Of a stretch of 40,675 nt of DNA, positions 23,278 through 30,540 are shown in pieces. The stretch comes from Catenulispora rubra (GTDB taxonomy: Bacteria > Actinomycetota > Actinomycetes > Streptomycetales > Catenulisporaceae): assembly GCF_015356825.1 (NCBI RefSeq), contig NZ_JAACYW010000078.1:1-40675 (forward strand). The letters are read 5' to 3'. A model generated the notes under the pieces. It was not told the origin of the DNA. It ran no database searches and saw nothing but the letters and a program-made list of their open reading frames with translations. The position numbers were made by a program, and so were the translations under genes. How positions within the stretch are numbered: position 1 is the stretch's first letter; every line of letters begins with the position of its first letter.

Positions 23278-23629
23278 CGTGCCGCCTCCGGCACCGGGCT
23301 GGTGTGCCGGGTGCCCCACTCGGCTCTCCCGTCCCGCTTTGGAACGGCGTCGTGAAGGCCAGCCGTATGAGCCGCGCCCTGCGGGTGCAGCTGGCGGCAG
23401 CCGTTGCCCCGGAAGCCCGGTCCTGCCTGTGGCCCCGCTGGGACGCCGATCTTGGGCGGTGGGTCGGACCCATGCAGGACCCCGAGATCTGACGCTGGTC
23501 CGGGACTGCTGAGATCGACGAGGCCACCGGTGAGGTGGAGCGGTATCAACGAATACGACAGCGCAGCAAAACTCCAGCTCAACGCTTCAGTAGGGCTATT
23601 GAACCCCACGGCCGGCGCCCGGATGCAAG
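23278..23629. other. Gap before the reductase gene
   Basis: No gene is well supported. A 41-codon plus-strand frame starting at ATG 23367 (MSRALRVQLAAAVAPEARSC) is conceivable but matches nothing I recognise. Confidence 0.3.
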
Positions 23630-23669
23630 TGGTAGATGTTTTCAACCAGATGGTAGTATAATTCAACCA
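23630..23669 (+). promoter_or_regulatory. Tandem 19-bp operator boxes and promoter of the ApbA-like gene
   Basis: TGGTAGATGTTTTCAACCA (23630-23648) and TGGTAGTATAATTCAACCA (23651-23669) repeat with 21-bp spacing, two helical turns. The second contains a perfect -10 TATAAT (23657-23662). Both end in TTCAACCA and resemble the box before the HxlR regulator gene (27432-27450). Confidence 0.65.
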
Positions 23670-23725
23670 CCTTTTATCGGAGGCCGAACGCGGCCGAACC
23701 CAGACGACGACGGAGACGTACGTAC

Positions 23726-24646
23726 ATGAGGATTCTGATGGTCGGCGCAGGAGCCGTCGGCGGGTTCGTCGGCGGTCGGCTGACCGAGGCCGGCCGCGAG
23801 GTGGACTTCCTGGTCCGGTCCCGCCGAGCCGCTGAGCTGAGCCGGGACGGCCTGCGCATCGTCGACAGAGATCGTACGGAGGTCATCGACGTCCGCGTGG
23901 TGACGGCGCCGTTGCCCCAGTCGGCCTACGACCTGGTGCTGGTCAGTGTGAAAGGGCAGGCGCTGCCCGCGGCCATCGAAGACTTCAAGGCCGCCGTCGG
24001 CCCGGACACCGTCGTGTTGCCGTTCCTCAACGGCATCAATCACAGCGACACGCTCACCCGAGCTTTCGGCCCGGCCGTGGTCGGCGCCACGCTGACGATC
24101 GGCGCGCAGCTCGATGGGGACGGCGCGATCCGTCAGCTGTTTCCGGGTGGCGGCATCGAGGTCGGCGAGCTGTCCGGCGCCTCGACCGAGCGCGTCAAGG
24201 CGATCGTCGAAGCCCTCTCGATCCCCGGTTTCACGGTCACCGTCCCCGCGGACATAACAGCGGCGATGTGGTTGAAGTGGGTCTTCATCGCCACCATTGG
24301 CGCTATCACTTCCCTCGCCCGCGGCACGATCGGCGAGGCCGCAGCGGTTGCCGACGGCGTCGCGTTCGCCGAGGACGTTCTCGCCGAGACGTCATCCGTG
24401 GCGCATGCGGCCGGATTCCCGGTGAGCGAGGAGGGCCTGGCCGTGACTAAAGCGATGGCCACGGCGAGCGGCGCTCCCATCACCTCCTCGCTCTCGCGCA
24501 GCCTGCTCGCTGGTCAGGTCACGGAGGTCGAGGCGGTGCTCGGTGACTTGATTGTCCGGGCGCGTGAGCTGAAGGTCTCCGTCCCGCGCATCGAGGCTGC
24601 CGCTTTCGCGCTCCGCACGCACAACGCCCGTGTGGCGGCGGCTTAG
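23726..24646 (+). CDS. ApbA/PanE-type ketopantoate reductase family protein
   Basis: ATG 23726 is preceded by GGAGACG. The 306-residue product opens with the dinucleotide-binding strand MRILMVGAGAVGGFVGGRL. VSVKGQALPAAI carries the NADPH-stabilising Lys and PFLNGINHSDTL the substrate-side Asn. MWLKWVFIATIGAITSL has the catalytic Lys, followed by the all-helical C-terminal domain. The fold reduces 2-keto acids such as ketopantoate. Many actinomycete copies are not the pantothenate enzyme but act on other keto substrates, and this one stands alone under HxlR-like operator boxes, which suggests an inducible detoxification or catabolic role. I therefore give no panE symbol. Confidence 0.88.
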   Translation: MRILMVGAGAVGGFVGGRLTEAGREVDFLVRSRRAAELSRDGLRIVDRDRTEVIDVRVVTAPLPQSAYDLVLVSVKGQALPAAIEDFKAAVGPDTVVLPFLNGINHSDTLTRAFGPAVVGATLTIGAQLDGDGAIRQLFPGGGIEVGELSGASTERVKAIVEALSIPGFTVTVPADITAAMWLKWVFIATIGAITSLARGTIGEAAAVADGVAFAEDVLAETSSVAHAAGFPVSEEGLAVTKAMATASGAPITSSLSRSLLAGQVTEVEAVLGDLIVRARELKVSVPRIEAAAFALRTHNARVAAA

Positions 24647-24720
24647 CGGCCGCAGAGCTCTTAAGAGAGCCTTGAGAACGTCAGACCGGCCAGATCCTGA
24701 CTCACCCTGCGAAGAATGCG

Positions 24721-25270
24721 GGCCGCCGCGCCGTCCGTAGTCGACCTGAACGGCTTCCGTGTGGATGCGTGCGGGGCGGCGGAGCAGGTCAGCGGCGAAC
24801 TGTTCGGTCAACCGGCGTGAGGCGACGTGGAGGTGCGGGGCCTCCACTTAGGTACCGGGGACGGCTGAGATGATCGCCTTGACGACCGCTTCGGTCCTGG
24901 CCGGGTTCCGCGCCGAGATGATCAGCTCGGCCCTGGCCGTGGCGAGTCTCGTCGCGATCTGCAGGCCGATGCCGCCGGTCGCTGCGGTGATCAGGGCCAC
25001 GCGCCCGGCGAGGCCGGGGCGTGCGACCACGCCGTTGCAGTAGTCGACGGTGAGAATGCCGAGGTGCTGGAGGAGATGCTCGAGGGCTTCGCGCTCGAGC
25101 ATCTCCGCAGAGAACTCTTCGACGCTGATCGGCTCGTAGCGCGCCGGCATGCCAAGCGCTCCCGATATCGCGGAGGCGATCTCGTGGTGGTCGATTCGAA
25201 CCGGGCCGGTCGGTAAATAGGCCGCACGTTTTCCGCCACTCGGCGAAGCCTCGGCACCGGCCTCGGCGGG
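24721..25270 (-). pseudogene. Chimeric remnant: NmrA-like C-terminal part joined to an SDR N-terminal part
   Basis: Reading the minus strand, 25270-25025 encodes AAYLPTGPVRIDHHEIASAI, YEPISVEEF and LGILTVDYCNGVV, the C-terminal half of an NmrA-type NAD(P)-binding protein. At about 25024 it switches in frame to LAGRVALITAATGGIGLQIA, an SDR N-terminus. A TAA at 24848-24850 interrupts it, but the same frame continues with VEAPHLHVASRRLTEQFAAD and LLRRPARIHTEAVQVD, recognisable SDR sequence, until about 24721. No catalytic SYK remains. This is a deletion fusion of two neighbouring oxidoreductase genes, followed by further decay. It diverges from the broken HxlR gene, a common pairing of such regulators with NmrA/SDR partners. 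Confidence 0.7.
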
Positions 25271-25379
25271 CGCGAGCGAGTGCGCGTCCTCGCGGTGCAT
25301 GATCGCCCGAACGCGATAGACGTGCTCCAACCGCAGTCCGGTCGTGCCGCTTCCGGCCTCGCCGGTCGGGTGGACTTTC

Positions 25380-25825
25380 ATGGAAGTGATGGGCGAGCGC
25401 TGCACGCTGCGGATCATGCGCGGTGCCGTCGTCGGACTGCGGTGGTTCGGCGACTTCCAGAAGAGCCTGGGTATCGCCATCGAGGTGTTCGCCACCTGGC
25501 TGTGCAGGTTGTGCGACGAGGGGATCCTCGCCCGCCGACCGGACCCGGAACGCCCCGGGTGGCTCGAGTACATACTCACCGATACGGGGCCAGAGCTGAC
25601 ACCCTTGCCAATCACATTTATGGGGTGAGGCCATCGGTACCACCGCGGACCCGACGGGCCGCCCCGCCTGACGCTGCACGCTGGCTGCGGCGGCACTGTC
25701 TTGGCCGCTCTGTCTTGGCCGCTCTGCGATGCATCGTGTGCGGAGAAACGGTCGGCCGCGGCAGCCTCGAGTTGAAGCTGGCGGCCGACCTGTCGCGTGA
25801 GTCCGCGCACGATGGGAACAACTGA
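25380..25825 (+). pseudogene. Decayed HxlR-family regulator with a 14-bp tandem duplication
   Basis: Frame one (25380-25628) encodes GERCTLRIMRGAVVGLRWFG, DFQKSLGIAIE and LCRLCDEGILARRPDPERPG, a winged-helix HxlR core missing its N-terminus. After frameshifts the C-terminal zinc ribbon appears as RYHRGPDGPPRLTLHAGCGG and then, in another frame, CIVCGETVGRGSLELKLAAD. The direct cause of the last shift is visible: GTCTTGGCCGCTCT occurs twice in tandem (25698-25711 and 25712-25725). Removing one copy joins the ribbon in one frame (GCGGTVLAALRCIVCGETVG). It lies between the NmrA/SDR remnant and the MFS gene, and shares architecture with the intact regulator at 27473-28054. Confidence 0.75.
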
Positions 25826-25869
25826 CTCGGCTTATTCAGCGCGGCTGAGGTTTTCTCTCCCGCACGCCG

Positions 25870-25896
25870 CGCTGACCGGATCCTTTGCGGTCAGCG
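25870..25896 (-). terminator. Hairpin overlapping the MFS stop codon
   Basis: CGCTGACCG (25870-25878) and CGGTCAGCG (25888-25896) form a perfect 9-bp stem, extended by a bulged GC-rich part. The stop codon of the MFS gene (25891-25893) lies within it. It may terminate the converging transcripts. Confidence 0.5.
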
Positions 25897-27369
25897 GCGG
25901 CCGGAGGCCGACGGAGTGGCCGACGAATCCTTCCGCCTGAAACCCGGGAGCAGCAGTATCGCACCGCTAGCCAGGCTCAGGGCGGCGAACAGCCACCAGC
26001 CGTGCTGGAAGGACTGCAGCACCTTGCTGGGCGCCGGGGTGCCGAGGACCGCGACGAACAAGCTGATGCCGAGGACGGCGCCGAGCTGTCGGAAGCTCGT
26101 GTTAATGGCCGAGCCCAGGGCGTAGCGGGCGGGCGGAAGCGTCGAGACGGACGCGGCGGACTGGACCGGCAACGACATGCTGATGCCCAGGCCGACCAAC
26201 AGGTTGAATATCAGCCAGTGAGCCCACCACTCCGGCTTTGTGCCGGTCCACAGCGCGTAGCCGACGGCACCCGATGCCCACAGGACGGCGCCCGTGATCA
26301 ATACTGGCCGGTGCCCGATCCGTCCGGCGAGTTTGCTGGTGGTACGGGCCAGCAGCGCCACCAGTATGGGCCCGGGAGCGCTGGCCAGCGCGGCGCGCAG
26401 CACAGAGTAGTGCCAGACGGTCTGCAGGAAGACGACGTTGCTCAGCAGCATCCCGTAAAACGCGGTCGCGAACAGCGTGGTGGCCACGTTGACCAAGCTG
26501 AACTGCCGGTCGCGGAAGAGGCCGAGGTCCATCACCGGATCGGAGGCCCGCGCGGTCCGCCACAGGAAGAGCGGAAGAAGAACCGCAGCGAGCACGAAGC
26601 CGACGACGATCGCCGGATCGGACCAGCCTCGGGTGGGTCCCTCGACGATCGAGTAGCTCAGCGCCGCAGGTATGGCGGCGACCAGGAGGATGCCGAGCGG
26701 GTCGGGCATGCCTGAGGACTTCGGCTCGCGCGCCTCGTGCAGGATGCGCGAGCCGAAGACGATGACCAGCGCCGCGATCGGCACGTTGACCAGGAAGATC
26801 CAGCGCCAGGAGGCGTACTCGATCAGCAGCGCGCCGATCGTCGGGCCCGTGGCGGCCGCCGCCGCGCCCATCGCCCCCCAGGTGCCGACTGCCACGTGAC
26901 GGCGGATGCCCGGGAATTCGGGCAGGATCAAAGCCAGGGACGTCGGCACGACCAGGGCTGCGAAAGCCGCCTGCAGGGCTCGCCCGGCGATCAGCACATT
27001 GGGGTCCCCGGCGATGCCGCACAACGCGCTCATTACGGCGAATCCAGCAAGCCCGGTAATGAACATGCGCTTGCGCCCATACCGGTCGGCGATCCGTCCG
27101 GCCGGGATGAGCATCGCCGCGAACACCAGGCTGTAAGCGTTCAGCACCCAGGAAAGGCGGCCGGTGGTGGTGTGGAAGCTGTGGCTGATCGTCTCGAAGG
27201 CGATGTTCACGATCGTTCCGTCTAGGAACACCAAGAACACACCGAAGCTGCCCAGCAGCAGCACGAGCGTCGGATGCGGATGGAAGCGCTGCTCCTCGGC
27301 GGCGCCGGCGGCGGCCACGATCGCGGGCTGCGGCTCCGGACGGCCGACAGACCTGTCCTGGATTGTCAT
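25891..27369 (-). CDS. MFS exporter, DHA2 (14-TMS, EmrB/QacA-like) family
   Basis: ATG 27369 gives 492 residues. After a polar 30-residue N-terminus come hydrophobic segments consistent with 14 membrane helices. Motif A is GRIADRYGRKRMFITG; the first helix carries FLDGTIVNIAFETI, with the acidic residue of proton-coupled drug exporters; WRWIFLVNVPIAALV is the typical DHA2 segment before helix 7. It would export a small toxic compound in exchange for protons. It is divergent from an HxlR-type regulator across 103 bp holding an inverted repeat, the usual regulator/exporter arrangement, so induction by the exported compound is likely. The substrate is unknown. Confidence 0.92.
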   Translation of the reverse strand: MTIQDRSVGRPEPQPAIVAAAGAAEEQRFHPHPTLVLLLGSFGVFLVFLDGTIVNIAFETISHSFHTTTGRLSWVLNAYSLVFAAMLIPAGRIADRYGRKRMFITGLAGFAVMSALCGIAGDPNVLIAGRALQAAFAALVVPTSLALILPEFPGIRRHVAVGTWGAMGAAAAATGPTIGALLIEYASWRWIFLVNVPIAALVIVFGSRILHEAREPKSSGMPDPLGILLVAAIPAALSYSIVEGPTRGWSDPAIVVGFVLAAVLLPLFLWRTARASDPVMDLGLFRDRQFSLVNVATTLFATAFYGMLLSNVVFLQTVWHYSVLRAALASAPGPILVALLARTTSKLAGRIGHRPVLITGAVLWASGAVGYALWTGTKPEWWAHWLIFNLLVGLGISMSLPVQSAASVSTLPPARYALGSAINTSFRQLGAVLGISLFVAVLGTPAPSKVLQSFQHGWWLFAALSLASGAILLLPGFRRKDSSATPSASGRR

Positions 27370-27428
27370 GAAGCTTCTCCCAGTCGAGCGAGTTGTCTTT
27401 TCCTACTCACTTTCAGGATGCTAGCATT

Positions 27429-27449
27429 AGTTGGTAGTGTTACCCAACT
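27429..27449. promoter_or_regulatory. Inverted-repeat operator between the MFS and HxlR genes
   Basis: AGTTGG (27429-27434) and CCAACT (27444-27449) are perfect arms around TAGTGTTAC. The sequence TGGTAGTGTTACCCAAC aligns with both boxes before the ApbA-like gene (TGGTAGTATAATTCAAC differs at only a few positions). It lies 24 nt before the regulator start. Confidence 0.65.
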
Positions 27450-27472
27450 GACTCGGATCGAGGAGACGGAGC

Positions 27473-28054
27473 ATGGAGGCAGCACGCGAGCCGAACACGA
27501 CAGCGACGCGGGAAACAGCCACGACGGGGGAACCCTTCGCTCGACCCGCGGCCAGTGGGTCGGCGCAGGCTCGCCTGGACGCGGATAGCGCGTCGATGAG
27601 CCTCATGCGCGAGCAGCCTCTGCGCCCGCGCCCCTGCTCGGTGGCCGCCGCTCTCGACATCTTGGGCGAGCGCTGGTCGCTCCTGGCGATCCGCGAGATG
27701 GGCTACGGCGTCCACACCTTCGCCAAGATCGCGGCGTACACCGGCGCGTCACGCGACATCCTGACCAGCCGGCTGCGCAACCTCGAAGAGGCCGGAGTGA
27801 TCGAGCGGCGCCTGTACAACGAGCACCCGCCGCGCTTCGAATACCACCTGACCGCGGCCGGCCGCGATCTGCTTCCGGTCATGGCGACATTGCGTGCGTG
27901 GGGAGACAAATACGTAGTCGACCAGCCCGCGATGCAGGTCCGGCACAGCTGCGGTCATGAGCTGGAAATCGAGACCGCCTGCACCCACTGTGGCAAGGCG
28001 ATCGATGGCGCGGACATGACCCCGATCTTGCTCAAGTCATCTCTCCGCGATTGA
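27473..28054 (+). CDS. HxlR-family winged-helix regulator with C-terminal zinc ribbon
   Basis: ATG 27473 follows GAGGAG. Later in-frame ATGs (27596, 27605) are alternatives, since the first 45 residues are low-complexity and unlike the family. The HxlR core follows: CSVAAALDILGERWSLLAIR, KIAAYTGASRDILTSRLRNL, EEAGVIERRLYNEHPPRFEY, LTAAGRDLLPVM. The C-terminus VRHSCGHELEIETACTHCGK is a zinc ribbon found in a subset of the family. HxlR proteins sense small reactive or aromatic compounds and often use Cys. It probably represses the divergent MFS gene, itself, and, by shared boxes, the ApbA-like reductase about 3.7 kb away. Confidence 0.9.
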   Translation: MEAAREPNTTATRETATTGEPFARPAASGSAQARLDADSASMSLMREQPLRPRPCSVAAALDILGERWSLLAIREMGYGVHTFAKIAAYTGASRDILTSRLRNLEEAGVIERRLYNEHPPRFEYHLTAAGRDLLPVMATLRAWGDKYVVDQPAMQVRHSCGHELEIETACTHCGKAIDGADMTPILLKSSLRD

Positions 28055-28504
28055 GCGGCGCACCCGATCGGGGCAGAAGAGACGATAGGTCCGCCCGGAT
28101 CAGGGCCGGCCGTCCCTGTCTTGGCATCGCGGTGTTGGAGCGGCCCATCCAGACCCGCGCGGAGGCTTTTGGGCCCAGGCGCCCAGGGCCAGTTCGAGGC
28201 CGCTGAGTTCCGAGTTGTAGGCGAACTCGAACGCGTTGAGCGCCCGGTAGTCGGCGACAAGGCACTGGAAGATGATGCGTGTTCGCAGTTCGATGAGCTC
28301 GGGCGCGTCGGGCTGGCTGGGCAACCCTAGGTCTGTGCCCCGCAGAGGGAGTGCGTGCGGGCGGTGCCGGTATCAGGGGCGCTGCTTCGGCCTCGCCGCG
28401 CACTCCCTTGTGATCGCGGACGAGTACGAGGTCACTGCGACCAGGCGCGCGGCCTCGCCGCGACCGCGGTCGAGCGCGCGCACGCGACCACGACGGCCGC
28501 GGCC
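28055..28504. other. Gap between HxlR and the acyl-CoA operon, with a possible small minus-strand ORF
   Basis: Most of the gap looks non-coding. At 28100-28324 (-) a TTG-started frame encodes PELIELRTRIIFQCLVADYR and LSGLELALGAWAQ, with natural composition and high GC at third positions for about 50 codons. It then turns into Arg/Pro-rich sequence. It may be the remnant of a last gene of the acyl-CoA operon. No family recognised. Confidence 0.3.
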
Positions 28505-29296
28505 TCAGTGGCCGACGAAGTCGGCGCTGGTGCGGTTGATGAAGGCTTCCAGTCCGATCCGTGCGTCGTCGCTGGCGAGCAGCTTCTGAACGGTCGGGAT
28601 GAGCTCGGCTTCCGCAGCCGCCTCGCTTTCCCGCTCAGCCAGGCGCGCATTCGCCAGCGTAGCCTGGATGCCGAGCGGTGCCTGGCGCGCGATCAGCTGG
28701 GCGATCTGGATGGCGCGCTCGACGTGTGTCCCATCGGGTACGATCTCCTGAACCAGGCCGATGCGCAGCGCCTCGGACGCGTCGAACGGCTCCGCGGTCA
28801 ACATCCAGCGCATCGCGTTTCCCCAGCCGACCGCCTTCGGGAAGCGCAGGGTAGCGCCGCCGAAGGGGAAGATCGCGCGGGAGACTTCGAGTTGCGCGAA
28901 GGAGGCGGATTCCTCGGCGACGACGATGTCGGCGGCGAGCGCGAGCTCGATCCCGAGGGTCAGGCACGACCCGTTGATCGCCGCGACCAGCGGCTTCGAC
29001 AGGCGGGTGCCTTCGACCTGCCAGGGGTTGATGCCGCTGTCCGACACCAGCGACGTGCCCTGCTGCAGGGCCGGCGCGACAGCCAGCAGGTCGAGCCCCG
29101 AGGTGAATTGCTTGCCTTCTCCGTAGAGCACCGCAGCACGCAGCGACTCGTCTCGATCGAATGCGCCGTAGGCGGCGGCGAGTTCGTTCAGCATCGTCGG
29201 GTCGAATGCGTTGCGCTTGTTGGGCCGGTTCAGGCCGATGACCAGGACCGCGCCCTCTCGGCGGACGTTGAGCGTTGTGTATTCGAACTCGGTCAT
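28505..29296 (-). CDS. Enoyl-CoA hydratase/isomerase family protein
   Basis: The 263-residue crotonase-fold protein has GLNRPNKRNAFDPTMLNELA, GKQFTSGLDLLAV (CoA-binding loop), INGSCLTLGIELALAADIVV (oxyanion hole) and EVSRAIFPFGGATLRFPKAV. The usual catalytic Glu of hydratases is replaced in part (SRAIFPFGG), so isomerase or another crotonase activity is possible. It is the last recognised gene of the nine-gene operon, four bases after the MaoC stop. It would act on 2-enoyl-CoA intermediates in the cytoplasm. Confidence 0.88.
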   Translation of the reverse strand: MTEFEYTTLNVRREGAVLVIGLNRPNKRNAFDPTMLNELAAAYGAFDRDESLRAAVLYGEGKQFTSGLDLLAVAPALQQGTSLVSDSGINPWQVEGTRLSKPLVAAINGSCLTLGIELALAADIVVAEESASFAQLEVSRAIFPFGGATLRFPKAVGWGNAMRWMLTAEPFDASEALRIGLVQEIVPDGTHVERAIQIAQLIARQAPLGIQATLANARLAERESEAAAEAELIPTVQKLLASDDARIGLEAFINRTSADFVGH

Positions 29297-29300
29297 CGCG

Positions 29301-29759
29301 TCATCCGATCAAGATTGAGACGGCCTCGGCCACGCAGACCGGCTTGTCGCCGCCCTCGCGGGTGATGGTCACGCGGAACGTGACCTGAGCGCCAAGGTCT
29401 GTGCGCTTGAAGTCGGCGAGGAAGATCTCGCCTCGTACCCTCGAGTCGACCGGCGTCGGGGCCGGGTAGCGGACCTTGTTGCTGCCGTAGTTGATCCCGG
29501 CCTGGAGGCCCTCGAATTGTGCGGCCTCGTACATCAGCATCGGGACCAGGGAGAGCACGAGGTATCCGTGTGCGACGGTGTTGCCGTACGGGCCCTGCTT
29601 GGCGCGCTCGACGTCGACGTGGATCCACTGGTCGTCGCCGGTCACATCGGCGAACCGGTCAATGTGGTCCTGCGTGATCGTATGCCAGCCGCTGACGCCG
29701 ATGACGGTGCCGACGGCCTTCTCGATCTCGTCCAGCCCTGTGTATGTCTTGGTGCTCAC
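29301..29759 (-). CDS. MaoC-like (R)-specific enoyl-CoA hydratase
   Basis: GTG 29759 starts a 152-residue hot-dog protein. The hydratase-2 motif DRFADVTGDDQWIHVD supplies the Asp/His dyad. Flanking VAHGYLVLSLVPMLMYEAAQ and GINYGSNKVRYPAPTPVDSR are standard for MaoC-like dehydratases acting on CoA thioesters. It follows the FabG-like gene by five bases; together they would interconvert 3-keto-, (R)-3-hydroxy- and 2-enoyl-CoA. Similar proteins are found in acyl degradation operons and in polyketide or PHA precursor supply. Confidence 0.9.
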   Translation of the reverse strand: MSTKTYTGLDEIEKAVGTVIGVSGWHTITQDHIDRFADVTGDDQWIHVDVERAKQGPYGNTVAHGYLVLSLVPMLMYEAAQFEGLQAGINYGSNKVRYPAPTPVDSRVRGEIFLADFKRTDLGAQVTFRVTITREGGDKPVCVAEAVSILIG

Positions 29760-29764
29760 GGTTC

Positions 29765-30529
29765 TCAGCCCTTCGGTCCGCCGGCAACGTACACGATCTG
29801 GCCGCTGACGAACGAGGCATCCTCGCGCACGAAGAACGAGACGACCGCGGCCACGTCGGCGGGCGTGCCGACCCGGCGCACCGGGATCATCTGCGCCGCG
29901 CCGTCCTTGAGTTCCTCGAAACCGATGCCCATGCGTTCGGCGGTCGCAGCGGTCATGTCCGTGGCGATGAAGCCCGGAGCGACCGCGTTGACCGTGACGC
30001 CGAACTTGCCGAGTTCGATGGCGAGGGTCTTGGTGAACCCCTGCAGACCGGCCTTGGCGGCGGAGTAGTTGGCCTGGCCGCGGTTGCCGAGGGCGGATTC
30101 ACTGGAGGTGTTCACGATCCGGCCCCAGCCGGCCTCGGTCATGTACTTCTGGGCAGCCTTGCTGACCAGGAATGCGCCGCGCAGGTGCACGTTCATCACC
30201 GTGTCCCAGTCGGACACACTCATCTTGAACAGCAGGTTGTCGCGGAGCACGCCGGCGTTGTTGACCAACACGGTCGGCGCACCGAGTTCTTCGGCGATGC
30301 GCGCGACGGCGGCCTCGACAGCCTGCTCGTCGGAGACGTCGGCGCCGATGGCGAGGGCGCGCCCGCCGGCGGCCTCGATGCGCTCGACGACGGGCTTGCA
30401 GGCGGCCTCGTCCAGGTCGATCACGGCGACCTGGAATCCGTCGGCGGCCAGTCGCTCGGCGACTCCGGCGCCGATACCGCGCGCGGCGCCGGTGACGATC
30501 GCGGTCCGCGGGACAGGTGCTTCAGTCAT
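29765..30529 (-). CDS. FabG-like 3-oxoacyl reductase (SDR)
   Basis: ATG 30529 is chosen because GAGGAG precedes it by about nine bases and the Rossmann strand follows at once (AIVTGAARGIGAGVAERL, residues 10-27); the open frame runs 21 codons further without purpose. VLVNNAGVL, the catalytic Ser in NTSSESALGN, YSAAKAGLQG (Tyr, Lys) and VNAVAPGFIATDMT complete a classical SDR of 254 residues. It most resembles 3-ketoacyl-ACP/CoA reductases, using NADPH (Arg in the glycine loop region). It lies 11 bases after the thiolase stop in the same operon. Confidence 0.9.
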   Translation of the reverse strand: MTEAPVPRTAIVTGAARGIGAGVAERLAADGFQVAVIDLDEAACKPVVERIEAAGGRALAIGADVSDEQAVEAAVARIAEELGAPTVLVNNAGVLRDNLLFKMSVSDWDTVMNVHLRGAFLVSKAAQKYMTEAGWGRIVNTSSESALGNRGQANYSAAKAGLQGFTKTLAIELGKFGVTVNAVAPGFIATDMTAATAERMGIGFEELKDGAAQMIPVRRVGTPADVAAVVSFFVREDASFVSGQIVYVAGGPKG

Positions 30530-30540
30530 CGCAGTGCTCC

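Noticed and set aside
23726..24646. Naming the reductase panE
   Set aside because: The family includes many non-pantothenate reductases, and no pantothenate gene is nearby.
24655..24680. CTCTTAAGAG palindrome after the ApbA-like gene considered as terminator
   Set aside because: Ten-base self-complementary core without loop or U-tract; too weak to annotate.
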